A stretch of DNA of 64,000 nt from Lucinisca nassula (lineage: Eukaryota; Mollusca; Bivalvia; Lucinida; Lucinidae). The notes below the pieces were generated by a model. The model was not told where the DNA came from. It saw only the letters and a list, made by a program, of their open reading frames with translations, and did not search any database. The stretch covers positions 167,264,652 to 167,328,651 of the forward strand of contig OY757012.1 of the NCBI GenBank assembly GCA_963580285.1, given 5' to 3'. Numbering within the stretch: the stretch's first letter is position 1; every line of letters begins with the position of its first letter. Below, piece by piece: positions 12,501-26,700 of this stretch. The translations under genes and the position numbers were made by a program.

Positions 12501-15500
12501 GCTGCTCCTCGCTTGGCACTCAGATTTATGAGGTAGAGCTAGGACTGGTCGACCCATAGTCAGGATAATGTGACTGGGTGTGGTATCATTTAATGTGTCT
12601 GGGACATGATGCTTCAGTGAGGCAGCACTATAAAAGTGAGCATTGAGCTCCATGTCGCAACCAGACACCGTCGTGATATGAATGAAAAATTGTTGAAAGC
12701 GACGTTAAACTCGAATTTACACACACATATCCAAACAAAAATGTATAGATTATATAGAAAAATGACCATTTATGGTCATTTTTCTATATATTCTATACAT
12801 ATATGTGTAGATTATATATAAAAATGACCATTTATGGTCATTTTTCTATATATTCTATACATTTTTGGGATCCATCTTGAAACCATGTTATATCCGAAAC
12901 CGTGTTGTAATATAATGAACTATGTTATAATGAGGTTGGGGTGTATTTTAAAATATTTTTGTCGTGCCTGCTTCAAGCAAGGCAATGCCAAGCTGTGAAC
13001 ATTTATGACCACCCTGACTTTCAGCCTGATGTTCAAATCCATTTCTCAAAACCTATAAGAGCTTCATTAATGATACTTTGGTACAAACTTGCATCCAGAG
13101 ATGTCAACTTTACAATATTTGACCTTGACCTACATTTCACGGCTCACTGACTTTGTGAACCATTTGCATCAACTGTAGCTTTCACCCTATCGATCAAGTC
13201 CATTTCTCATAACCTATTGGAGCTTCATTAATGATATTTTATACAAACTTGCATCTTGGGAAGGCAACTAAAATGCCAGTATCAATATTTGACATTGACT
13301 TACATTTCATGGATCACTGACTTTGTGAACTATTGCAACAACCCTAGCTTCGACTAATGGTTAACTTAATTTCTCAAGAACTATTAGAGCTTAATTAATG
13401 TTACTTTGTATAAACTTGCATCTTGGAAGAGCAAGCATCCATATTTGACCTTGACCCATATTTAATAGTTCACTGACTTCATGAAGATTTCGCCTTCTTA
13501 TGCGTGAAACAGCCTTCGGCAGAATTCTTGTTATTATCATACAGAGAACATTAGGGTTGACATTTCATGTAATTCATCTGCCAGCAGACAATTTACACAA
13601 ACTGTCAAGTCTAATTTTGTCTGAAAAATAAAAAAAAAAATGAATGCTGTCTGCTAAATTTGCTTGGTGCTTTAAGGATTAACAAAGCCATGTAATGAGC
13701 ACCCTTATAAACAACAATTTATTTAAACAAAATTACTGTCATTAATCCCCTGCTGCAAAGTCAAGGGGGACTCCCCCATCACAAAGTGGAAGGGGGATTA
13801 TAGGAATGGCCTTCATTTGTCCATTCATGTCTCCCCATCTGTCTATCTGTAACACTTTCCTGAACACTTAAAAAAATTTTAATTTAACTTTAGTTAGATG
13901 TTCGCCACAGTTAGATGATGTGCAAAACCCATATCTAAAACCATGCCAGCTCAATGTCAAGGTCAGAATTAAAAGTTTGAGTCTTGGATTTTATGTGCAC
14001 TCCATACCTCCTTTACCAATGGAAGGGTTTTCATGAAATGTTTGTCTCAGTGAGATTATATACAGATGTTTGCCTCAGTGAGCTGATATGCAGAACATGT
14101 GGCATAATTTAACCAGACCAACTTGAGGTCAAGGTCACAATTGAAGGTTATGAGTTTGAGCATCTAATTTTGTGTCTGCTCCATATCTCCTTTATCCCTA
14201 GAATGATTTTCATTAAACATTGCTAAAATGTTCGCCTCCGTGAGATTATTTGGAGGGTCTATAACTCAGCCATGCCGACACAACGTCACAATTGAAGGTA
14301 ACGAGTTTGAGCATTTGATTTTATGTCTTTGCCATATCTCCTTTACTCCTGATAGGATGTTCATAAAATTTTGGTCAAATGTTTGGCTCATTAATGATGA
14401 GCAGATTCCATGGCTCAACATGCTGGTTCAAGGTCAAGGTCACAGTTGAAGGACACAAGTTTGAACCTTTGATTTCCTGTTAGCTCCATGTCTCCTTTAC
14501 CCCTGGAAGGTTTTTCATTACACTTAATTCAGATGTTCACCTCAGCTATGTGGTCCCATCAGTTTGACTGTCATTCTGTGGGAGGGGATATAGCTGTTTT
14601 TCAGACTGCCTTCTTGTACTTATTTTTGCCTTTATGAAAATATGTGATATTTTTCTTATGAATTGCCAAACTCAGATTGTGTGTTCTTGTTAGACTGCCT
14701 CATTGAGACGGTTCTAATCAGTACCCACAATCTATGTCTTGGCGCAGAAATAAGACAATCTATGTCTTGAGGCAGAAATAAGACAAATAATGTACACTCC
14801 TGTAAACACCAGTTTTCCCTAGATTATGTGGGGTTTAGAGGGGTGTTTATTTCACCGATTTATAAACTTGGGGCCAGTTGTTCAAAACTAACAATGTTGT
14901 CAGTTAATGAATCGTTAAAACTTTGATCATTAAATAAGGCAAATATGCTGCAATTTTTGCAGAAAAAATGTGAGCAGCTTTTGCGGACGCAAAAGCTGCT
15001 CACATTTTTTCAGCAAAAATACCAAAATTTAAGATATTGTTCTTGCTAGAAGAGTTAACAATATGACCACTGACTAGCTAGTTAAGCTATCGATGCTTTG
15101 AACAACTGGCCCCAGATGTGCCATATAAAATTTCTAGGCTGTGTATTTTTGTTTTCAGGGAAGGAAAAGATGTCCTCAAAGACTCAGACCACAGGGGCAG
15201 TAAAACAGTTTTATTTCAACCCTGCAACAGGGACTTACATTCCAATAGCTACTGCAGCTACAGGTACTCTTTGTTATATATAAGATAAGATATGCCACAA
15301 TCTCTTTATAATTATGTTGGTGGGATCTATAATGGCCGTGTGTCAATAAAACAGTTGTGATATAGCAAAACAAAACTGTATAGATTATATAGAAAAATAA
15401 CCATATATGGTTATTTTTCTATATGGCCCCTGGCCCAGTGGATAAGAGCGCTGACTTAATCATTAGGTCTCTCAGTGCTGTGAGTTCGAGCCTGGTTCAG

Positions 15501-18500
15501 ATCACGTGAGATGCCAAGTTCTGCAACGGAAGGTCAGTTGGTTTTTCGTGGAGTATTCTGGTTTTCACCCATCTCTGATTAACGATTGGCTCATATTAGT
15601 GAAATAATCTTGAAAGGGCCGTAAAACCAAAACTCCAAAAAAAGTATTATAGCTCAGGACCCAGAATGCATTTCAAGTACATGAACACATATACTTGTAT
15701 TAAACAAGTATAGTAGTCACAGATAAAATTGACTAGGCAGGGCTATTTAGGTGTTGTCAGTATATGTCAAATTCGCTGAGTCCACCAGAAGATCTGGTAG
15801 AGTGCCTTTTGCATGCTTTCTGCAAGCAGCCAAATGCCCATATACGCCACAGCTTTGTTTGTGCTGGTTTAAACAATATTTTATTTCAAGCTTTCATACA
15901 TTTGTTTGTGTTACTGTTGAATTCACACAACCAGGTAACTTGCTTTACCTGTTTGTTAATAGATCATTTCAAAATGTACTTGACATGAGAGGCAAAAATA
16001 TTTTTACAGGAGTTGCCTTCCAACAACCCCCTTATGAAGACAGGGTTTTTACCTTCATGCCTTTGCTTGGATCTGAATAACTTATCTCTGATTCTCAGTC
16101 ACTTCTTAATGCTGTGGAGTTTAAGACAGATATGACTGTAGTATTAATCATTCTGATCAATTATGTTTTCTATTTTAAGCTCCTATTCCTGGCCATTTAA
16201 TACCCATGGCTGTCCCACTTGGAGGACCAAGAATGGATCCTGGTCTCACCACTCCAGTGTCCATGACCCAGGCCCCTGACTCTGTGACCTTTGACCCCTC
16301 AAAACAGACACCACAAGTGACAGCTGCTAAGAATGTTGCCATGGTAACGGTACCAACAGATGATGAGGAACTGAAACCTTCTCCTGAGCTTGGAAAACAG
16401 GTAAGACTCCAGTGTTAATATACTTTTGTCATACTGCAAAGAAATTTGCACGCTTTTGATTCGACAGCGCTCGGGCATTTATTTTCCATATACGCCATGA
16501 GCAAAATGTTTTCACCTTCTCGCACTCTCTTTCAGTGAATTGTGATGTTTGCCATCTTTGATTTCCTGAACAGTTGATTACAAATAATTTAATGCACCAC
16601 AATCATTTTCAGCTTATTAGCAAAAAAACATTTGGTTGTTTTAAGTGGAATGGGAACAACTTCAGGGGAGGCAACTCATGCGAACTTATTTTTGTCTCCC
16701 ATGTCAATAGAGGCTATCTCTTAAAGGAAAATATTTGCTCTTAAGGAGCAAATTCTTTCCTTTAAGAGTAGTCACCTTTTTAGCTCACCTGTCACGTAGT
16801 GACAAGGTGAGCTTTTGTGATCACATTTTGTCCGTCGTCCGTCGTCAGTGCGTCTGTGCGTGCGTGGTAAACAATTTCTTGTCCGCACGATAGCATCTTC
16901 ATTTATGATTTGATTTTAACCAGACTTGCACACAACTTGTACCACCATGAGATCTTGGTTCCTTTCTTGAACCAGCCATATCCCATCGTGTGTTACGGAG
17001 TTACGGCCCCTGAAAGGGCAAAAATTGCCTATTTTGGTCTTGTCCGCACGATAGCATCTTCATTTATGATTTGATTTTAACCAGACTTGCACACATTTTG
17101 TACCACCATGAGATCTGGTGTCCTTTCTTGAACCAGCCATATCCCGTCATGTGTTACAGAGTTACGGCCCCTGAAAGGGCAAAAATTGCCTATTTTGGTC
17201 TTGTCTGCATGATAGATGTTTCATTTATGATTTGATTTTAACTAAACTTGCACACCATTTGTACCATCACAAAATCTCGGTCAAGTTCAAATATGGGTCA
17301 TGTCGGGTCAAAAAGTAGGTCAGTAGGTCAAATCAGAAAAAAAACCTTGTGAAGTCACGAGAGGCCACAGTTTTGGTCCGATCATCACCAAACTTGCCCA
17401 GAATGATCATCTTGACAATATCTCAGTCAAGTTCAAATATGGGTGTTGTCGGGTCAAAAAGTAGGTCAGTAGGACAAATCATAGAAAAACCTTCTGAACA
17501 CACTAGAGGCCACAATTTATGTGCAATCATCATCAAACTTGCTCAGAATGATCATCTTGATAATATCTTGGTCACATTCGATTAAGAGTCATGCCAGGTC
17601 AAAAAGTAGGTCAGTAGGTCAAATCATAGAAAAACCTTGTGTATACACTAGAGGCCGCAGTTTTGGTCCAATCATTATCAAACCTGCCCAGAATGATCAT
17701 CTTGACAATATCTCGGTCATGTTTGAATACAGGTCATGTTGGGTCAAAAAGTAGGTCAGTAGGTCACATCATAGAAAAACCTTGTGAACACACCAGAGGC
17801 CACAGTTTTGGTCTGATCATCATCAAACTTGCTCAGAATGATAGTCTTGACAATATCTCAGTCAAGTTCGAATATGGGTCATGTCGGGTCAAAAAGTAGG
17901 TCAGTAGGTCAAATCATAGAAAAACCTTCTGAACACACTAGAGGCCACAGTTTAGGTCCGATCATCATTAAACTTGCCCAGAATGATCATCTTGACAATA
18001 TCTCGGTCAAGTTCAAATATGGGTGTTGTCGGGTCAAAAAGTAGGTCCGTAGGTCAAATCATAGAAAAAGCTTGTGAACACACTAGAGGCCACAGTTTTG
18101 GTCCAATCATCATCAAACTTGCCCAGATTGATCATCTTGACAATATCTCAGTCAAGTTCAAATATGGGTCATGTTGGGTCAAAAAGTAGGTCCGTAGGTC
18201 AAATCATAGAAAAACCTTCTGAACACTCTGGTGGCTACAGTTTTGGTCCGATCATCATCAAACTTGCTCAAAATGATCATTTGACAATATCTATGTAAAT
18301 TTCGAATATGGGTCATGTCTGCTCAATATGTAGGTCAGTAGGTCAGATTGTTGCAAAAACCTTGTGAACACACTAGAGGCCCAAGTTTTGGTCCGATCAT
18401 CATCAAACTTGCTCAGAATGATCATCTTGACAATATCTGTGTCAAGTTTGAATATGGGTCATGTCGGGTCAAAAAGTAGGTCAGCAGGTCATATCATAGA

Positions 18501-21500
18501 AAAATGTTTTGAACACTCTAAAAGGCCACAGTTTCAGTCAAATCATCATAAAACTTGCTCAGAATGATCATCTGGACAATATCTCAGTTAAAGACAGGAC
18601 TGGACTATATAAGGGAGCACAGGAAAACCTGTGTCATTCTTAGTCTGACCTCTGAAGGGTTAACATCAAATTCGATTTATCTGATTGGCTGTAAATGGAG
18701 ACCTACTGTGACATCACAATGATTGACAGTTTAATAATAAGTGATTGACAGCTCTGCTCTGTTTGAAGCTAACCTTGTTATCTCAATTATGTAACAGCAG
18801 GCACACTCCATAATTGGTTTCAATAGACAAACAAAACAATTTAGTGATGATTAATGTATTTATTTTTTTTTTATTTTTAAATTACAAAGAAACAAAATAC
18901 AAACATTTTTCATAAAGGTTAATTATATAGCATATTTAGTTCTTATATACCAAAAAAAAATAATAATAAAGAATTAAAGCTTCAAATTTGTTGAAAAAAT
19001 ATTAGTTGACATTACAGAAAACAGCTTCTTCTGATAAATAATGTTTGAATGAAAGAATTGTTTATTAATTTGATATAATAGAATGATTTTTCCATTCTTC
19101 TTCTTGTTTTTCTTCTTATAGAAGAAGAAAAAAAAAGTAAAATGAATTATACACAGGCAGTCTTAGTAAAATAAATTAAATGAAATTGACACAGCTAAAC
19201 AAATGATGGAATGGCTGAATGAATAAAACAGATGTCCAGGCTTATCTCATTCTAATCTCAGTTTAGATATTTTAAAATAAAATATAGATTTTAGGCGCTC
19301 GTTAGAATTGTCTTAATCAGGCAGTTCTAACAAGCACCCACAACATACTATCAAGTGAGGGTATACATTTGTATGGCCTCAATGAGGTAATTCAAACGAG
19401 CCCCCACAATATACTATAGAGTGTTGGTTTGTTTGTTTGATGTTTAACATCCCCGTCAACATGTAAAGGTCATTTTGGAGATGTTGCTTCCAATTTTGTG
19501 GGATTTTTACCCGACACTGAGATGAAATGACATCTCAAGCCCTGTCGCCCAATGAAACCAAGAAGGTTTCCCTTTGGTGTCTTTTATGGATGGAGTAAGT
19601 TAATTGTATCAATTCCTGATCTTTGTTTTACTTCTACTTATAAGCATGGACAAGCCGACTCGCACCGCTTTGCCTGAGCAGGCTTAGATCCTCTAAGCTG
19701 TTTACCAGTACTCGTGTGCGGGTCGGTTTCAGCTCTGCGTGGACGCATCATGAGGCCCATATATTTCTTCAAGCCCCGATGGGCGGGGGCCGATAGAGTG
19801 TCGGTACTAGGTCTATTTCTAATGAGTACTAGCACTAGCATTTTACACATACAAATGTTCAATGATTTTTGGGATATGTGTTAGAACTGTGCATATCCCA
19901 AAATCTTTTTATAGTGAATCATGTTACAGAGAGCTTATTGTGTACAGAGAAAAATATGAAAACACACATTATATTTCTTCCAAACCTAAATTGACATTCA
20001 GATAAAATCGTTTTCTGATTTCAGTCCAAGTTTCATTTCATTTTCTACTACACAAAACTAGATTTTTTTTCTATTTAAATGTTTATAAATAAATAAATCT
20101 TTGTTTATGAAGCATAATTTATGTCCAATTATTGAAGGTATTTGTTTGATAAATAAATGGACAGCAGCTGATTATTACAGTCAATTATATCCTATAATCC
20201 TTATCAGTTTTATGGCCCCTATAGGTAGTCAGCCCACCAAGACCAAGCCACACCTACATTTATCTGCTGGTTACCTGTACATGTTTAAAGTGGGAACCAG
20301 ACCCCCCGGCATGAAAATCCTGTCTTTAAGTTCGAATATGGGTCATGTCAAATCAAAAAGCAGATCAGTAGGCTATTTTGTCATAACTTTTGACCCGTTT
20401 GAGATGGAGCCTTCATATTTGGCAAGTAGGTTCCTTCTAACAAGGGCTTCCCACTCATAAAGATTTGACCTGTGACCTTGACCTGTGACCTACTATATCA
20501 TACCTTTTGAACCATATGAGATAGAGCCTTCATATTTGGCATGCATGTTCCTTGTGACAAGGTTTTCTCAGCCATTCAAAACTTTTGACCCATGACCTTG
20601 ACCTTTGATCTACTTTGTCATAACTTTTAAAGCATTTGAGATACAGCCTTCATATTTAGAATGTAGAATCCTTGCGACAATTTTGCTTAGATGATCCTCT
20701 ACCAAAAAGGCTAAAAGAATCCCACTCGGATGAACAAAATGGCCACCGGAGGTAAAAATATTGTAAATTTGATTCAAACGAAACTCCTCCTAAACCCTAA
20801 GGCCAATTTAATTCAAAGTTCCCATGAATGATGCCTAGGTTACTCCCTACCAAATAAGCTAAAATCACTCTGCTGATGAACAAGATGGCCACAAGAGCTA
20901 AAAATAAAATGTACCCGAGACAGTGACACACAGGTGAGCGAACCAGGGCCCTCTGGGCCCTCTTGTTAAGTGAGACATGGCTTATAGGAAAGTGAACAGG
21001 ATATTCAGAAAGTTGTCTCCCTTTGAAAAATGGCAGAAAATTCTGCCAAGTGTTCCCATTCCCCATAATTCATTCGGTACTTTATTTCTTTATTTTCTGT
21101 TATAAAACTCATTCTAACATGATGCAAAAATTTTCCCATTGAGCACTGTGGTCAGCATAGTGCCTGCATAAGGGTGCTTTTGATGATGTCACATGCAAAC
21201 ATGTACTTCTCACGGCATCTCTTTGGAAAACCATTACTAAAACAGGCCTATACAAATACATTGTAAACTTTACCACTGAAAAAAAGAAAATTTTAAGATG
21301 AAAAATTGTGATATTTTCCTTATTTTTGCTCAAAATATAGATTGTGGATGCTCATTAGAACCACCTCATCGAGGTGGTTCTAACGAGTACCCACAATCTA
21401 TACTGTTACAAAAGAATTCTTTGGAAAACATTGCATTAATGTATAAAATTTTGCGAAAAAACAAATTCGTTATTTTGATTCTTGATTGGATACATGGGAG

Positions 21501-23528
21501 CGATATTTGCCCACACCTATCAGCTTGTGCAAATATCGCTCTACAGGCAGGGAATGTGATCCCATGCAAAAGGGAGAAAAATTGTGTCAGTCATCAAAGC
21601 GAGATAATCAGTTACACATCCATTAATGAAACAGCTAAAATATTTGCTGTTCTTTGTTGCCTGGTTTTGGGTATCATAGAAATGGAAGCATGTGTGCAAA
21701 AATGTTAAGATTATAGTTCATTTTTCTGTAATCTATACATTTTGAATTGAATTGAATAAAAGAAGACACATTTTCTGTGGATAGAGTATAAAAAGAGCAT
21801 AGAGAAAAATATTAATCAGTCATAGAGAGCCATAATGAGATATGTTCTCGCTAGCCTTAAATGGATATTCACGGAGAAAAACCTTTACTGATAACAATTT
21901 ATTGTTGGCTCATTGAGAAAGTTCCACAACTTCACAAGCACTTTTTTGCAAAAATGTATTTGTAAGAGGTTTTATCATACAATAAATATTGTAATGAAAA
22001 TGATTTATGCCTGCATGACATCACATGAACAAGTCCATTTAATGAACACTCTTTGAAACTTCACTTTATATAGCATTACGAAAACACGCCTACACAAATA
22101 CATTGTAATCTTGATCACCCAAAAAATGAAAATTTTAACGTGAAAAATTGTTATGTTTTTCTTATTTCTGCTCAAAATATAGATTGTGGGTACTCTTTAG
22201 AGTTCTAATGAGTTCCCACAGTCTATATTTTAGAGCAAAAATAAGGTTTACCCCTGTTAACCCCAGTTTTACTTTATAAAAGTGGGGTTCAGGGGTGTCA
22301 AAATTATATAGGCGTCTTTTCGTGATGATATAGAGACAATTTGGGTTTACAGGGCTATAGCTTATTCTTTGAAAAAAAAAAAATCACAAAACCATGGATT
22401 GTCCTATTAAAACTACCTCTATAAGGCAATCATAACAAGCTCCAGCAATTTATATTTGTGCCAGTAAAAAAGAAACATGTTATTTTTTTGTCAAAATAAA
22501 TTGAAGTATTATCTTACAAGACTGTGAAACATTCATTAACAATGTATGCATCACATAGGCATTTATATCCAGGCAGATATTCCAAGGTGAACATATGTTC
22601 TAAGGGTTTGCCAGTTTCTATTGCTGCTATTCAAAATACTGATATTTAACATAAATGCCGAAATACCAACATAGAAGTGAGCAAAATAGTACATGTATTA
22701 ACATACATCGTTGTCAGCATCATTCACACACATCAAATCATGAAAACACGCCTATATAATTTTGACCCCCTTGAACCCCACTTTTATATAGTAAAACTGG
22801 GGTTTCCAGGGGTGTACCTTATTTTTCTTATTTCTGCTCTAAAATATAGATTGTGGGTACTCATTAGAACCGCTTCGAAGCCTCGAGGCGGTTCTAACGA
22901 GTGCCCACAATCTATATTTTGAGCAGAAGTAAGAAAAATATCACAATTTTTCATCATAAAATTTTGATTTTTCGGCGATGAAGGTGGCAATGTATTTTGT
23001 ATAGGCGTGTTTGCGTAATGATCAGATAAAGTACTCAATTTATTTTGAATTACACATTCAGAATTAACTCATTGTATGCTAATTTGGACTCTTCCATTGC
23101 TATATGTTGAACAAGTCCTTTTGTCATATAAGGGGTGTCAGGCCTATTTTTGGACGGGTTTTTAAAAAAAATCCGTCCTTTAAAATAGCGATGTCCGGGC
23201 TGGCGGGCGGGTGGGTGGGCGGGCGTCATCCCAGGTTTACCTTTTGGTTAACCTTTTTTTTCAAGTGATATTTTTCATCTATTCTGTAGCAGATTGTTTT
23301 AATATCAGGACTGATGCATAAGTGGAGGTACCGCTTTCATGTATTATCCATAAATGGCACAAAAGACTAAAATTTTGGCGGATATTGTCATTTTTCAAAC
23401 TTGTGTTTTTCAGGTTTACCTTTTGGTTAACCTTTTTTCAAATGTCAGTGTAGTGGATAGAGTGCTGGACTACGAATCCTATTGTTGACTATGAATCTGA
23501 GGGGCGTGAGTTCAAACCCCGGTGGAGA

Positions 23529-23559
<31 letters not shown>

Positions 23560-23684
23560 CTTTATTTTATCATTCTTTTTTTTCTTTATTTTTCTTTTCT
23601 TCTCCATAAACACATATGAACAATTATTATCTTCCTCCCCTGATAGTTGCTAGTAATAATACATACATGCATGCACAGGCATGG

Positions 23685-23716
<32 letters not shown>

Positions 23717-26700
23717 CGTTCTTTTTTTAGCTCACCTGAGCACGAAGTGCTCAAGGTTATGGTCTTCTATTTACATTTCCATAAGCTTACATGTTAATAT
23801 TTGACCCTGTACCTGATAAATCTGCATTTCAAATTGATTTTCTTACCCCAAAACATGGTAAACAAACTGCCAACTACAAAATTATACAAAAAAACAAGGG
23901 TGTCATGTGGCAATTTCAAGCATTCTAACTGTCTAAGGGAGGTAACCCTGCCTCAAAGTGAAAATTCAGTCTTGGAAATTCAGAGATACCACATGTACAA
24001 TTATTATCACAACAGAAAATTCAGGAGACAGTTCACTTTGTTTTCTTTATGTGTTTAATGCACATATAATACCCTGCAAGAAAAAAAATAACAGCTAAGT
24101 ATTTCTCATCAGTTTCATTATTATATCCAATCAAATGTGACTATTGTCTCATACATGGCTAAAAGCTGGGTCCACAACCTCCTTTTCCAGGCTCATAACC
24201 TTAAACCAAACCTTATTTTCCTTATAATCCATCAAAAGAATTGCCAAATAGAAATTTAGATCATATATAATAATGTAGTCATGCATACTAAATGTTCAGT
24301 GACAAAGAATCTTTCAAGTTTGCAAAAAAGTTATCACCTTCAGATTTTACGATGAAAGCCGAACAACTACATTTTGTGAAAAAGCGCAAAGTTTACCTCT
24401 TTCTGGACTGGAACCCAGAGACCGGCTTGCATCAGTGGTTCTTCTCATGTGTCTTTGGAATACTTCAGTCCTAAAATGCACTAAATTATGCCTAAATAGC
24501 ACACCTATGTAGAAGTTATGGTTGTTCCTACACCTATACCCCCTACTTTAAGTAAAAAAAAAGGCATTTTGAGGATATTTTGAAGACAAAACATTGATGA
24601 AAATGGTCATAAATGCCTTAATGCCATAAGAAACAGCTGAAAATATCTGTTCAGATCCAGTAACATGAATCTAACCAATTAGAACTTATAACAGATGAGA
24701 AAACTTGTCGCGATATTGCAGCGGGCTGTTCGGAGAAATGATTTTTGAAATTTTGCTTTGGACCAAGCCTGATGCCATATATTCCAGATGGAGTAGATTC
24801 TTTTACTTATGATATGTTCATACACCTACTGCAAGACTCCTTTCCAAACAGACAAATGACAACACTGATTAACATGGCTTTAGAGCAAAGCAACCCCTAC
24901 CCCCTTTCCCCCCCCCCTCCATTTACATGGATCAGAAGCACAAAGTTGATCAAATGGCCCAGTTAGACCTAAATTAGCACTAAAGTTACAAATTTTACAG
25001 TTTTTGTAGCAAAATACATGTCAGGAAGATCCAGTTTATGACACAGAATTACATAGAACTTTCAAATTTGTGAAAATATTATGTAATGACCGAAAACAGG
25101 ACAGAGGTGATGATTTTCTACTTTCGGTTTAGGTTATGGTCTTCTATTTACATTTCCATAAGCTTACATGTTAATATTTGACCCTGTACCTGATAAATCT
25201 GCATTTCAAATTGATTTTCTTACCCCAAAACATGGTAAACAAACTGCCAACTACAAAATTATACAAAAAAAACAAGGGTGTCATGTGGCAATTTCAAGCA
25301 TTCTAACTGTCTAAGGGAGGTAACCCTGCCTCAAAGTGAAAATTCAGTCTTGGAAATTCAGAGATACCACATGTACAATTATTATCACAACAGAAAATTC
25401 AGGAGACAGTTCACTTTGTTTTCTTTATGTGTTTAATGCACATATAATACCCTGCAAGAAAAAAAATAACAGCTAAGTATTTCTCATCAGTTTCATTATT
25501 ATATCCAATCAAATGTGACTATTGTCTCATACATGGCTAAAAGCTGGGTCCACAACCTCCTTTTCCAGGCTCATAACCTTAAACCAAACCTTATTTTCCT
25601 TATAATCCATCAAAAGAATTGCCAAATAGAAATTTAGATCATATATAATAATGTAGTCATGCATACTAAATGTTCAGTGACAAAGAATCTTTCAAGTTTG
25701 CAAAAAAGTTATCACCTTCAGATTTTACGATGAAAGCCGAACAACTACATTTTGTGAAAAAGCGCAAAGTTTACCTCTTTCTGGACTGGAACCCAGAGAC
25801 CGGCTTGCATCAGTGGTTCTTCTCATGTGTCTTTGGAATACTTCAGTCCTAAAATGCACTAAATTATGCCTAAATAGCACACCTATGTAGAAGTTATGGT
25901 TGTTCCTACACCTATACCCCCTACTTTAAGTAAAAAAAAAGGCATTTTGAGGATATTTTGAAGACAAAACATTGATGAAAATGGTCATAAATGCCTTAAT
26001 GCCATAAGAAACAGCTGAAAATATCTGTTCAGATCCAGTAACATGAATCTAACCAATTAGAACTTATAACAGATGAGAAAACTTGTCGCGATATTGCAGC
26101 GGGCTGTTCGGAGAAATGATTTTTGAAATTTTGCTTTGGACCAAGCCTGATGCCAGATATTCCAGATGGAGTAGATTCTTTTACTTATGATATGTTCATA
26201 CACCTACTGCAAGACTCCTTTCCAAACAGACAAATGACAACACTGATTAACATGGCTTTAGAGCAAAGCAACCCCTACCCCCTTCCCCCCCCCCCCCCCT
26301 CCATTTACATGGATCAGAAGCACAAAGTTGATCAAATGGCCCAGTTAGACCTAAATTAGCACTAAAGTTACAAATTTTACAGTTTTTGTAGCAAAATACA
26401 TGTCAGGAAGATCCAGTTTATGACACAGAATTACATAGAACTTTCAAATTTGTGAAAATATTATGTAATGACCAAAAACAGGACAGAGGTGATGATTTTC
26501 TACTTTCGGTTTAGGTTATGGTCTTCTATTTACATTTCCATAAGCTTACATGTTAATATTTGACCCTGTACCTGATAAATCTGCATTTCAAATTGATTTT
26601 CTTACCCCAAAACATGGTAAACAAACTGCCAACTACAAAATTATACAAAAAAACAAGGGTGTCATGTGGCAATTTCAAGCATTCTAACTGTCTAAGGGAG

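Larger units (their letters stand above)
16777..20967 (+). mobile_element. Family C Helentron-like element, copy C2
   Basis: Starts TTTTTAGCTCACCTGTCACG with a 5' hairpin GTCACGTAGTGAC, then TCCGTCGTC and an array of ~145-bp units; ends AGGTGAGCGAACCAGGGCCC, hairpin GGGCCCTCTGGGCCC and tail TCTTGTT. It sits inside MITE B1 and is itself interrupted by element T (18592-20325). Confidence 0.82.
16641..21064. mobile_element. TTAA-type MITE family B, copy B1, split by a 4.2-kb insertion
   Basis: Left half 16641-16776 (AAGTGGAATGGGAACAACTTC, hairpin CTCTTAAAGGAAA / TTTCCTTTAAGAG) and right half 20968-21064 (GTTGTCTCCCTTTGAAAAAT to GTGTTCCCATTCCCC) together make one B element. Element C2 lies between. 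Confidence 0.82.

Noticed and set aside
14950..15010. Rho-independent-terminator-like hairpin with T run
   Set aside because: It is the centre of MITE N1 in a eukaryotic intron.
17349..18567. Chain of overlapping 70-86-aa open frames
   Set aside because: The 145-bp repeat shifts frame each unit and produces staggered spurious frames.
21298..21708. 136-aa open frame after M4
   Set aside because: Starts within an M element and has no recognisable domain or splice context.
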